Positions 34,724 through 46,462 of a DNA stretch of 64,000 bases are shown one piece after another (the first letter of the stretch is position 1; every line of letters starts with the position of its first letter). The notes beneath the pieces are model-generated. The model did no database searches. It was given only the letters and a program-made list of their open reading frames with translations, and was not told the DNA's origin. Made by a program: the position numbers and the translations under genes. The stretch comes from Onthophagus taurus. Its lineage: Eukaryota; Arthropoda; Insecta; Coleoptera; Scarabaeidae. The DNA lies in the NCBI RefSeq assembly GCF_036711975.1, contig NC_091975.1, positions 2,501 to 66,500 of the forward strand, read 5' to 3'.

Positions 34724-37700
34724 ATGACTGAGGATTCAGGTCCTAGTTGTGTTTCCGAAAGGTAAATCTATTCTTTAATTTTTTAAGTGGTTTAAAATTT
34801 ATTTAAAAATAACTTTCTTTTAATAGTAAACCGGAAAACCAACCTTCGGATACTCTAAGCTCTCAAAGGTAGGTAATTAGATTGTCCTAGAGTTAATTTG
34901 CTTGTCGGTACTTCTTCTGGCCGAGCTTTCACAATCGTTTTAACAACGGACGGGGAAGTCAATTAACACTCAATCATCAAGGGGACTCGCAGCAAACCCC
35001 TTCTATTCAAACTCTATCCCATGTTTGTTTGATCAACACAGGACGTTGTTTACCGTGTTACGTGACTCTGTGTGTCCTCAACAAACCTATTCCTTGTTTT
35101 AAAAAATATTTCTTTTTAAATATTTCGTCAAAAGATTTTTTTTTCTCGTAGAGTTTTCAAGAAAACTTCCCCCAATAACAAACTGACGTTATATTTAAGC
35201 TCGAGGGATTTGGTGGTTTCATCCGGAAAAGTCGATAAGTTACACGGGGTTTTGTTGATTGATCCCGATTTTGTACAAGAAAGGAAGATTTATGGACAGA
35301 TAACGCTTACATTTCGGTGAGTTAAGATAAAAAAATATTCAATTTAATACCGCCCTTTTTTTTCGGGTTGATATAGATACGGGAGAGAAGATGAAGAAGT
35401 TATGGGATTGAAGTTTTGTAACGAAGCTATCATGTGTTTGATGCAATTGTATCCACCCCACGTTGGATCACATTTAACGGAAAACGTTACACCTTTACAG
35501 GTAAAAAAAAATAATTAATTTCACTCCAAGTTAATTTAAAAGTGTTAATATCAATTAAAAGTTGCCAAACAACTTTTTAATTTCTTCTTTTTTCTTTGGT
35601 TTTTACCCGACATCAAATAATAAAGGTACACTTAAATTTAGAGATTCGGGCGGGGAGTTTGTGAGAGGGAGAGTTTCATTTGGAAACTTGTCTCGGTTTC
35701 CTCCTCGCTGACTTACTTCCTAACGAGGTATCAGACCAAGTTTGTAATTAACGAGTCTTGGGAAGGAGTTCCGTTCAAATATACACCACCATTACCAGAC
35801 GCTTTTTGGTGGGGGAGTTAAATTGTTGTTAGACAGACTCTACTAAGTAAGGTGTTCTACACGACGCCGACGGAGAGAAAGTTTTACATTAAGCATGTGT
35901 TGCAAACAACTTAAATTTATAAAAGGTTTGATTAACAATAATACAATAATATTTCCTGGTTTGTTGGATTTGGTGGCTTAAGATGGTGTAAGTAGCAGTA
36001 TCTGTTGGAATTGATGACTAAGCAGATTGCTTTGTTATCGTAATTTGAAGTTTTTGAGTGTCATCTTGGTGTTGGAACTCCTAGGTTTCAAATTTCACAG
36101 ATTAAGTTTCAAGTTCATGGCTTTAAAGATACCAATTCTGTATAAGTGAACAGTTCTACCGTTCTCACACTCATTTTTATTCATTCAATCACTTGCTCAT
36201 TGTGGTTGTAGGTTATGGCAACTTCTGCGTAGGTAGTAAAAATTTTCAATTAGTTCCGTAATGTGAGATGAGATACTTCTTGTTCCAGGTCGCCTTTAGA
36301 GACAATAATGAAACTTATTTGGTTTGACTACTTTATTATTTGTTTATATAACTTCTAATACAGCTGTATAGGACTTTGATTATGGATGAGGTAGGAGAGA
36401 TATGCAATTATTAATATAATTGAGGAGATGAATCGAAGACTGAATTCGACATGTTGTTCATAGTGTTGGCAATGTTTGTTGTGGTCAGCGTTGCCAACCT
36501 ATTTTTCTCTTGCATTTTTGCTCTTACAATTAGATGCTGATAGATATCGAGAAAAATACGTAAATATGACACAGGATATTTTAGTCACATCTTCATTTCT
36601 CTTACTTCTGAAGATGAGTTATTTGTGTCACAAGGTTCCTGTAGCTGTTTACAACCACAATTTTAATATTTGAGGTTCACTTCGATTTTGCACACAGAAT
36701 TACAGCTACAGATTTCACACAGAAAATAGTTGTTTTGTTGAACGAGGCGCACTTATTGTGTCAGCTCCAGACCTGTTATCATCAACACCAATTGAATTGT
36801 AGGAGATGTGCTCGCGCCGTATTTATTGGTTTCCGATACTATAACGTCAATCCACAGAGTTATTTTAAATCCGCTTTGTTATCTTCCTCTTTCTCCTTGA
36901 GTTCAACTTCAGTATCACCATCATAACGTTTATGAACAATTAAAATCCTAAAATAGAAATTAAAAATTGGAATTGACTATAAAGGACGTATTAAAAAATA
37001 ACGAAATAAGGAAATTAAGGAAGATTCAATTTATTTCCTCGCTTCCTTCTTACATAAATAAATTACTTATTACAAAAAAAATCGTATTTTAATATCCTTC
37101 ATCACTCCAAGTAACGTCGTAATTTGGATAAACTTTTTTAATTAAACCAACGGCAACCTCATGGTCAGCTTTTCCGTAACCCTACAAAAATAATAATAGG
37201 TTTTCATTTAATTTCAATTTGTAAAGGTTTTTTTTAAGCTGAAAATAAGATACCATTGAAGTGGATAAAATATTAAAAGGTGACTAAAAAAAGTTTGAAT
37301 TCTCTTTTTTCTGCTTTCTCTTTGTGTTTCGAATGGCCCCGACGGCCATTCTGTTAAAAGTTGCGCGGCAGCTCATAGTGTATTACCTGGGAATATCCGT
37401 AAACTTTGATGCTTTTACCGGCCGCGTTATGGTCGATCCTTCCACCACCCAAAACTTTGCTTTTCCATTCTTTTATGGAGCCGTCGACTTTTAATTTTTG
37501 AAGTTGATCGGTGACCTTATCATTAATATCAGCTACAACAAAAAAAAACTATTACTATACTTCTAAATATTTTCTTTTAGGATGCTTTATTAAAACGACT
37601 TGGTCCAAACGCATATCCATTTACAATGGAAATCACTCCATTGGCGCCACCAAGCGTTCAATTAGTACCAGCAAAAGAATACAGCGGAGCTCCAATTGGA

Positions 37701-40700
37701 ACTAGTTATGATGTTCGTGCTTACATTGGTAAGTGTGAAATGAGACGAAATCGAGTTTAGTAATTAACTCCCAATCGATTTCGGTTAAATATAGTACGTA
37801 TCAATTAAATTAAAATCGGTCGGTTGAATAATTAAACCGCGCATAAACTCATCTCAACGGAAATTAATTCGCCCAGGCGAAATTAGGAATTTAAATAATA
37901 ATCGGCTTTGTCGAAGCTTTCAGATAAAGGGGAGCAAATTTCGGGGGTTGGACAGTTGTTGGTTGAATTTTGCTTTATAGAGAGTGTGGGACTTGACAAA
38001 GTTCTGTGTTTGAGGTATCGATTTTTCGTGGTTAACAATTGTGAGCGTCAGCTTTTTGACGTTCGGGAAATTGTTTGGAAAAAATATATAGCAAACATTT
38101 GCCGAGTTGATTGACGTCTGCCGATTTAATAAAAATAAGATATAAATGAAATGATTGACCCGTTTCGGTGTGATTTATATTTACTTTCCGATAAATCCTA
38201 TTTAATAACACAAAAAAATATATACATAAAAAGGGAGAGAAAGGATTTTTATGAAATATGCGTTTTTAAAGCAGAATTAATAGAGGGGATTTTTCATTTT
38301 CCACTTGAAATATGAAAGAGTTACTCATATGTGAAATGAGTTCAAAATTTATTTCAAAATTAACATAGTAAGTAAACAATAACCACTTAAATTAATTTGA
38401 AAATTTAGTGAGGTAAAATTTTTTATGGGGGTAATTTGTCCCTGTGTGTATACCTGGTTACTTATCAAACAGCCCCAAAGGGCGGTAACGTCGCGTGTAT
38501 ACCTCTTTCATTATCAAAATTAAATTTTCTATAGACATCCCCCCAATAACGTCTTGTAACTAAGTATTTTCCGACGACGTAACCTGTTAATACCTTCAAA
38601 CAATAACGGATTACGTAAAAACCGCTTTAGTTCAACCCCCCCACCCGCTTTTGGCACGCGCCAACCTACTACGTAATATTCCCCTTCACCTGTATAAATT
38701 CACTACCTTCCAAACAGCTACAGTTTCTGTTTCTGTTCTACCCCCTGTATAGTCCCCCCGGTTTCGTTCCCCCTAAACCCAGATCGATCAGGGTAGAGAC
38801 CCTGACCCTTTTTCGGCCCCTCCCTCTTTTCGTATTTCCCCCCTCTGGGCAGGTACTTGTGTGTACGTTTGGATGAAACATTCCGAAAGCTGCTCGACAA
38901 AATTTACGATATTCGAAATACTCCAAATTAAATTGATGTAGGGGGGACTTGTTGCGACTCGATTCATTGGAGTTTTGGATGCGATCGGTTTTCGTGTCGC
39001 TTCTTCTCGATGGTTCGTGCGGTTTAATGTTGATATTATAATCGAAATGTGGGGGCCGAATGGGTGGCGGGCGTTTAAAATCCATCTGCGGGGTTAAAAA
39101 CGCTTATGCTAGCTGATAGAAATTGAAAAAGCTTCCCGAGGGATTTATGAATTATTCATTTTGATCATGGTTACAAAAACAACAAACTTTCAGTTTACTA
39201 AAAATGTAGACACTAAAATATTTTAAAATATCTACATTTTTTTTATGTTTTTAATAAATCGTCAGTTGGTAATTCTGCATTTTTTCGATTACGCCATAAA
39301 ATCGCATTAAACGAAAATTGAAAATATGATATCACCGTCGTGTAGAGAATGTCCTAAAACATATTACTGCCATATATTTTGAAAGTAGCACCCATAGTGT
39401 GGCTAAAAAAAAATTAGGCGCTTACTCTGAATCAGGCTGTATACAGGGGGTTCAAATTAATTTGAATTACCCTGTAGAGGCGAAGGATAGGAGGGATGCA
39501 GATACTTAAAGAGGACGAGGAAGGGAAGAGAGGAAATCAGCAGAGATATATAAATGACTGAATGGAGAACCTACTTCATGCGATTCTTGGGAGTGGTGGA
39601 AGAGAAAAGACTGGGAGAGGGAGAGCGAGGGGTGCAAAGATGAGAGGAGATAACTCTGGAAGAAATGGAAGCAGTGTTTGAGGGGACTGAAGAGGGGAAG
39701 GGTGCCAGGAGAGGATGAGATTCCGAATGAGGCATGGTTGGAGGCGACGCAGTCAGTGAAGAAGAAACTATGGAAGGTAATAGATACTGGGCGGACGATG
39801 TGGAGAGGTGGTGTAGGCTGTGTGGAGAGGATTGGGAGACGGTGGAATACATGCTGAGAGGGTGTAGTGAGCTAAGGGAGGAGGTAACGAATAGGAAGCA
39901 GATTTTGGGAGAGGGGGGCGAGGGCAAAAGGATGGATGAGGGCGTCAGCTGATGGGGTGAGGAGGCGAACGTGGGTAGAGCGGGGAGGAGGGTAAAGGAT
40001 CTGGAGGTGTATATATATATATATATATATTCTATTGTATTATATTAAGAAAGGAAAAATTGTAGATATAAAAAACAATAATACGCTTATTATTATGGAA
40101 GACTGAAAATACCTGACATTGACAGAGCTAAAACTAACCCAAAAAGCATCATTGCAGTTGTGGTAGATGTAAAACACAACGAGCTTTACCAACTGGCTGC
40201 GAAAATTGGAGTGCTAAAGCAGCTTTATACTAAGAATCAGTTTACTTTATCCTCTAAAAACTTTGTGAAGATAGAAGTTGTTAAAGATAAAGAAGTGTCT
40301 TCGATAAGTCGTCGCAAAACTGTCTATGACCGGAGGACAAGGATTCAAAAAATGTAACTGCCTCAAAAAATACTTATCAAAGAAATACGCTTTTAACTTA
40401 GCATGTATTAAACTCTATTGGTAAAAGTCAGAAAAATCTTTTGTGTTAAAAATCCTCACATTTACCGACTTATGTTGGTAAATCTTAAGATTTACTAGTT
40501 AAACCTAAGATTTACCGTAGTTCAGGCTTTTACAGTAACATTAAAAACTTTACTCGATTGAAAGTAGATTTTGGTATGAAAAAACATCATTAATTTTTTG
40601 CTTTTGTTTCCAATAAATAAAAATGAACGAAAAGTCTGTAAGATTTCAAGGTTCTCTCGTGCTGAAAATCCGCGAAAACGTTCCGGAATAATTCAATCCT

Positions 40701-43700
40701 GAAAGACCCGACTTGAATTTCAAATTCCCCACCGTCTTAAATCCGACACAAATATCCTTTCCCTTCCATACTTTTTCTTCATCTCTCAAAATCTCTTTAT
40801 CTATTCACGATCTCATAACTCGACATGAAAACCCATCCAGGTCGACGTTATAAACATATTTTCTTTTATTTGCGATTTATTTAAAAGAAAAACCTTTTAA
40901 TAAGATTTCACTATGGCTCTATACAGTCGATGCGATTAAACAACGGGTTGTTTTCATTGGGCTCATATTCCCAAAGTCCATTACGTTAAACGGACCATGG
41001 GGGTTCTCTAATGGAAACGGTAAATCGCTCCATTGCGCGCCTCTCGAATACTCTAGGCCACTTGTGGAGTCGGCCGTGTGCAGTTTTAGTGGCCAATAAC
41101 GCGAACATCATGAGAATACGAGAGTTACGAAAGAGGGTCGTAGGCGTAAAACCGAAAAGACAAAGTGCTGGTTGTAAAAGAAAATAATAAAATGGGACCA
41201 ATTTACTGAATTAGTGGCTAACAAACTACATTTTTAGGATATTTAGGAATTATTTTAATTAAATATTCGAGGAAACCACAATGTTTAGCATTTCCGGGTA
41301 AATCCAATCAAATTTTAATGCACAAAACGAACATTTCAGTTTCACATTGTTAATAAATCGCTTTTAGCAATTATTATAACCAAAACAATTCCCAATTTAC
41401 TTTTTATTTTTAATTGTGTTTTTAGCTGATAAAATCGAAGAAAAACTTCAACGGCGTGCAACAGTTAGAATGGGAATTCGCGTCGTTCAAAGAGCTTTCG
41501 CGCCACCATCCCCGTATTTATACAGCCCTTCACCGGCGAAAGAGAAACGTCACAAACTCGCATTATTTTGCAGCAAAAGTGTTCCTACGTCTACTGACGT
41601 GACTCAACATTTCGCCACCTCGCAGCAACATCTCCAGCTTCAAAGTAACACCCCACGAGCAGCAACCTCCGAAATCCAACTAGAAATGAGGAGATTAACT
41701 GAAAAGAAACAACCGATATGTGATTCTGAACAAAAGATCGATATATCGGAAAGAGTGGAAAAGTTTATTGACGAAAACGGGGAGAAAAGTACTCATGTTA
41801 CCTTTAAAGACGAATTAAAAGAGAGAGAGGACGATGAGGAAAAGGTTAAAGTTCGATTGGCGAGGAGCGCTTCGATATCAAGTGAGGTGAGTTGCTGTTT
41901 ATGGAGTTAGGTTAGTGGATTTCGGATTAAATTGTACGTAACATCCGAATTTGACATTTCGCTTAATTAATTAATTCTGGAAATAATGTGTTTACTGTAC
42001 TACAATTTGCATTAGGATGTAGCTTATAAACGTCAATATGATTCATAAATATGCATATTACAGCAATTAATTTATTTTCAGGCAAGTTCTAATAACCGCC
42101 ATAGATCAACGTGTGGAGGAAAAAGACCAAGCTTAGCAGCATTCTTAGCAGAAGTCCCAGCACCACGAGCTTTAGTAGAAAAACCGTTCCTTCTAAGCGA
42201 CGGCAAAGTGGAATTAGAAGCCCGACTAAACAAAGGCATTTATTACCACGGCGAAGAAATAGACGTTATTTGTAACATAAGAAACAACAGTAATAAAGCA
42301 ATAAGACGAGTGAAGGTAAGTTATTTTATTTTGACCGAAACTTCCAGGAAATATAGTCCTATGTAATTTAAGAAGCCCCCTATCTCGAGAGAACTTTGTG
42401 CTTTACTCCCATTCGAACGATTCTAATGAACCACACTGAATCGAAAAGAGGGTTGCTCGCGATGAAGTTATTATTGAAAGCCTACGGTCCAAAAATAACT
42501 CCTTATCGATCGTTGCAGAACCCGAAAAAGCGACGTCCTAAAAGAAAAAAAAAACAACCCCTTATAAAAACATCCTGACGTAAATGCTTGTTTCAAACGC
42601 GAAATAAAATTGATTGGAACGGATAAGATATAAAGAAATAAAACGACAGTTTTATTTTTAAACGCAATTATAAAATTTTCTTATCTCAAAAAAGAATTTA
42701 TGTTGGTAATAAATCATCGTTTAAACTTTCCCAAGTTATGCAAATTAAATCCGTGAAAAAAGGATTATTTCATGATCTCGTTGAATACGAATTAAACGTT
42801 TTTAGCGTACAAGAACAACCCGACAATGTGATTTGCATAATTCGTTGTAGGAAAGGGTTTTCGTGACCTTTTCTTCTTTGTGCTAGTTTTCCGTGTTGAA
42901 AATCCGCTCATCTCAACTAAATGCGGGTCCCTCGTTAAGGGAACGAAACGTAAATCCCACCCATTTATAGTCCTTTTCAGCGTGGTTGATAATTAAACGG
43001 CTCACCAGAGTTAGTTTTAACTTCCCCCTCTGGTTGCAGACTGTAAAATGGAAAACCCGAATGTCGGCAAATTTTAATTTTACCGGCTACGACCAACACG
43101 TAAATTTTCATTAAAAAAACTTTCATAACGTTTCAGTGATAAGAAGTAATGCTGTTTATAAAGTTTTTTTCTTTTTTTGTAACGTTTCGAACAAATAAAT
43201 ACTTAGAATTTAATAAAACCCACGTTTGTGTCTTAATGAAGTAAGTTTCCGGAAATTTAACCGCTTTGTTAGAACTCGAAGAAGTAACCGCTTTGCTTTC
43301 GAGATGAAGTTCTTGGGAAATAATAGCCACCGAAAATACGTCCTCTTTGTATTCAAACTATTATTCGTTGTTCGCAATAAAACCCAATAGTCATAAAGGG
43401 TTTATTTCCGTACTGCTATTTTAAGATGTTTTCGAAAATGATAAACAACTCCGAAATAAACAAAGTCTTTTAATTTGAACGTGATTGACTACTTATTTAA
43501 TTAATCTTTAAAAAAAGATTTATTTTTAAATATTTATAACGAAATTTTACCAGAAAATAATAGACGATTTTAATTTTGTTTATGATGAGGGGAAATCTAA
43601 TTTCGGAAAATGAGAATTTAACTCTTCAAAGTTTACCTTTCAAATTATCCACAACCAATTTATGTGTTCTATTTCAAATGAAGTCCCCGACGAGTGTCTT

Positions 43701-45194
43701 TTCTGTAGCTCAACGTTTTCCATAATACTTGCAAGGTCATCATTTAAATTGCAAAATAAAATATACGAGTGAACTACTTCTTTTTGCTATTATCAAGGTC
43801 TTGCTATCTTTGTGTGTATCTTAGTAAACATCTTATTAACATGAAAAATTCTCCAATCAAATTGTGAATATAATTGTGAATTAGCGATAAACCACAGATC
43901 AATACGAACAAGATAATTGTCGTGTTGCGGGCTTAATATGTCGATGGCACAAGTTTAAGCATGTGCTTTGATTCATATCGAAAACTTTAACATCTGTATC
44001 CCCACACACAACCTCTAAACCCATCTTTAGTAGGCCTGTCATCATCTAACAAAGACATTCAACAATCTTATATCTTTTAATTTTCTATTCTTCTGATCTT
44101 CTGTCATTCGGCAGCGGCCACATTCTTCAAGAAAGCATTTGGCGTGAAACCAAGATTTTGCAACTCTTGCACCCAAACAGTGACTCTTGCAGCACGTGGT
44201 TTCACAGTAAGTGCACGGACATCCCCAAGGGATCCGTTGCCGCGCTTAGCGCACCTAGCGCGTCGTGGAAATGTAAGGCCTGTCGATCACCTGAATCCAG
44301 ACGCACATCGACTCTTTTCTGTCCGCCTCCTGCTGCTCCTCCTGTACCTTCTTTACCTGTCGCTACTCTGGAATCTGTCCTGGAGGCCGTCAGGTAAATT
44401 CGTTCTGATTTGAAGTCACTGAACAGCAGATATGCGGATATAATTTATAATGAAATTCCAATCTCAACTAATTATCGAAAATGATTAATAACCCGAATAT
44501 AAAGTGAGCGATGATGACGTTATCCAGTTTCTCTGTTCCTGTGGTCCACTAAATAGCATCTATACAAGTACCGTGATATCAATCAGATTATGGGTTAATT
44601 GAGTATGGAAAGTTTTCCGGGCTTCTATTAGTTCTGGAGTTAGTTGGTTCGATAATAGTTTAGTTGGTTGAAATAAAAAAGTTGTTTTCAGCATTATCTT
44701 TAATTAATAATAAATATTTTAATAACTACTTACCTTTTTTTTAGGTTTTTGTTGTTCAACACGTAGACGTTTGCATGTTCTCAAATGGAAAATTTAAAAA
44801 TATAGTTGCTTTAATCAACTCAAAAAACGATTGCCCTTTACTTCCCGGCTCAACAACCGAATTAACTTACACTTTACTTCCGATGAAAGGTTCAACAAAA
44901 AATTGGATCGCTTTAGAAGATTCCTACACGAAATCGGGTACATCTCTAGCTTCCTCAGTAACATCATCTTCCTCTAATCCTGAAGATCGCAACGTTTTCG
45001 CAATTTACGTTTCTTACTATGTTAAAGTAAAACTGGTAGTTTCCGTAATGGGAGGCGATGTTTCCATAAAATTACCGTTCACTTTAATACATACATGCGA
45101 CGATTACGATTCATCGCCTATGGTGGAGATGCAAAAAATTGTTCATAGAAAATCTGTCGTCGAAGACGTTAAACAGGAGAAAGACGGAACTTGA
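34724..45194 (+). CDS. Arrestin with an enlarged hinge insert (beta-arrestin/CG32683-like)
   Basis: Eight exons (34724-34761, 34827-34868, 35152-35316, 35377-35500, 37581-37728, 41426-41886, 42082-42315, 44745-45194) give 553 aa, longer than the usual 390-420. Arrestin marks are clear: SGKVDKLHGVLLIDPDFVQ, VGSHLTENVTPLQ, the Asp-rich hinge side GAPIGTSYDVRAYI, ADKIEEKLQRRATVRMGIR, and KGIYYHGEEIDV with NNSNKAIRRVK. Exon 6 adds about 110 residues of polar, Ser/Gln/Glu-rich sequence between the two arrestin lobes, which normal visual and beta-arrestins lack. The architecture recalls Drosophila CG32683. It should bind activated GPCRs. Its introns overlap an antisense PHPT1 gene. The stop is followed in frame by 90 more sense codons. 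Confidence 0.9.
35501..37088. other. Arrestin intron 4, first part
   Basis: Non-coding sequence of the intron up to the last exon of the antisense PHPT1 gene. Pyrimidine-rich and GA-rich patches occur (35600-35720) and short frames are unremarkable. I see no repeat family or gene here. Confidence 0.5.
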
Positions 45195-46267
45195 GAGTTG
45201 GATAGAAAGATTGAGAAGACGGTTGTGGAGGTGAACACAGTAAAATTGGAACCAAAACAGCAAACAAAAAAAACTAACTCATTACCCGATCGAAAAAACT
45301 CGTCTCTTTTGAAAGATATGAAGAATTTAGATGAAATAGTTACGTTAAATCGCGAAATGGAAGATGATAAAGAGAAGGTTGAAAATAATTCCGTTGAAAA
45401 TGAGAATGGTGCGTCAAAAAGCTTTTGTATGTATCGCGGATTGTGTTGCTTACGAAGGACTTCTTAACAGAAGTTATAAAAAATTTTTATTGAAAAGTTA
45501 ATCTATATGTGCATATCAGCTATAAAAAAATTAATTGTTCACTTTTTTTTCATTATGTATCACTGCCACACTATTCCTCATCTTAACCAAAAAAAATGTA
45601 ATAATAATTGGAGCCTAATATTAGTAATTTCAATGTAACTATTATTGTGACCTCTCACGTTGCTTTAAGGTCGCCTCGAATCGTTACAGGCACTAATTAC
45701 TTCTCAATAAATCATAATAACGATTCTCGACTACCTCCCTTCTCTATATACACTAAAAATCAATAGAGAAACTCGCCCAAACGACCTTTCTTCCTTTTAT
45801 GTTGTGTTGTATTACAAACTTAGTTATTAAAGCGGAAATATTACAATCAATGTACATAAAAAGCTCCTACAAAAAGATTGTTTTATCTTAAAATAATAAA
45901 CATTTAAGAAACAAATTGCACGACCAAGTTAAATAATAAATTGTACATAACATACCAAATACAATATTTACATAACGTCGTGTTTATGTGATTAATTATA
46001 AAATATGATGTAAAAGAGCCTTTTTTTTAATAAAATATTCATAAAAACCACTTTGTATGGATTATTTAAAACCTAAACAAAGATTTACTTACAATGATAA
46101 GGGCATTCCGCGTAACCTCTAACGATTTCCTTCGTCTCAGAGTTCCCATCAGATTTCTGAACTGTTAATTTAATAAGAATATACTTAAAAACACCTTCGG
46201 GGTCGATCGAAACATCGGGAATACTCGAAGAACTCATTTTTCTTAACAAATTTAAACTTCTTAACAT
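37089..46267 (-). CDS. 14-kDa phosphohistidine phosphatase, janus-A/PHPT1 family
   Basis: Three exons (46093-46267, 37387-37532, 37089-37181) give 137 aa, or 127 if the second ATG (46237) is used. Family marks: IPDVSIDPEGVFKYILIKL, EIVRGYAECPYH, with the catalytic His at the end of exon 1, then KVLGGGRIDHNAAGKSIKVYGYSQ, GYGKADHEVAV and YPNYDVTWSDEGY. The enzyme removes phosphate from histidine (or Lys) in proteins; in flies the janus/ocnus genes are members, some testis-biased. Its 8.6-kb intron 1 contains arrestin exons 5-8 on the other strand, and its last two exons sit in arrestin intron 4. It starts 195 bp from the divergent TRUB2 gene. Confidence 0.92.
39470..40035 (+). mobile_element. 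LINE remnant: RT start joined to C-terminal zinc knuckle
   Basis: The plus strand is strikingly GA-rich. It reads YFMRFLGVVEEKRLGEG then EEITLEEMEAVFEGTEEGKG, resembling the segment just before the reverse transcriptase of Jockey/R1-type LINEs. About 60 codons later comes WCRLCGEDWETVEYMLRGC, the zinc-finger tail of such proteins. The RT core between them is missing, so the copy is internally deleted. A pure (TA)n run at about 40010-40031 marks its 3' end. Confidence 0.6.
40085..40440 (+). mobile_element. Broken fragment of a transposase/integrase-like gene tail
   Basis: Readings of this stretch contain GRLKIPDIDRAKTNPKSI, KIGVLKQLYTKNQF and, further on, GGQGFKKCNC. This succession resembles the C-terminal part of KRBA2-like, element-derived genes in insects, which end in a Cys-rich GGQGF.KCNC tail. 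The piece is old and broken, with no ends recognisable. The family is a suggestion from memory. Confidence 0.4.
42316..44744. other. Arrestin intron 7 (also PHPT1 intron 1)
   Basis: Non-coding for both genes. It has a GC-rich mobile-element piece at 44100-44400 and otherwise AT-rich sequence with TTTTTT-type tracts. No RNA gene is seen. Confidence 0.5.
44100..44400 (+). mobile_element. PHD-finger ORF1 remnant of a non-LTR retrotransposon
   Basis: Plus-strand frames give KPRFCNSCTQTV and, in another frame, SCSTWFHSKCTDIP and SWKCKAC. Together these are the Cys/His ladder of a PHD-type finger, which several CR1-like LINE families carry in ORF1. The block is much richer in GC than the surrounding intron, and a frame change within it shows decay. 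No reverse transcriptase is nearby. Confidence 0.5.
45195..45467 (+). other. 90-codon in-frame extension after the arrestin stop
   Basis: Directly after the arrestin TGA the same frame continues for 90 sense codons to a TAA at 45465-45467. The reading (ELDRKIEKTVVEVNT, then KMKNLDEIVTL-like helix, VENNSVENENGAS) is polar and arrestin-tail-like. It ends with clustered cysteines (FCMYRGLCCLRRTS). In AT-rich DNA a chance frame this long is uncommon. It could be translated by stop-codon readthrough or by splicing around the stop, or it may be the original C-terminus cut off by a recent nonsense change. Confidence 0.55.
45468..46092. other. Arrestin 3' UTR and PHPT1 intron end
   Basis: AT-rich sequence with AATAAA words near 45840-46030 that could end arrestin transcripts. 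It is at the same time the first part of PHPT1 intron 1. No coding potential. Confidence 0.5.
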
Positions 46268-46462
46268 TCAAATCTTTCTGATAAGCGACACCTATTGACA
46301 AAAAAAGTTAATGAAAAATAAAGCTATAAAACATCGCGCCATCTATATTATAATGTAATAACTCAATTTAGTAACATTATTCTAACCTAGAAAAATACGG
46401 CGAGTGTTTATTATCGTTTAGAGCCAAAAAATTACGTAATTTACTCAAAACTATATTTAAAA
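46268..46462. promoter_or_regulatory. Shared promoter region of PHPT1 and TRUB2
   Basis: The two divergent start codons are only 195 bp apart, so both promoters lie here. No TATA box stands out, as expected for housekeeping genes. Confidence 0.55.

Larger units (their letters stand above)
37729..41425. other. Arrestin intron 5 (also PHPT1 intron 1)
   Basis: Non-coding for both genes. It carries a LINE remnant (39470-40035) ending in an (AT)n run and a broken transposase-like fragment near 40.1-40.4 kb. A 115-codon minus frame at 38738-39085 is Arg/Pro-rich and unlike any family. The rest looks unremarkable. Confidence 0.55.

Noticed and set aside
38738-39085. 115-codon minus frame in the arrestin intron
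   Set aside because: Arg/Pro-rich reading of a GC-richer intron patch, with no recognised domain and no supporting gene signals.
39571-39927. 118-codon Ser/Pro-rich minus frame
   Set aside because: It is the antisense of the GA-rich LINE remnant.
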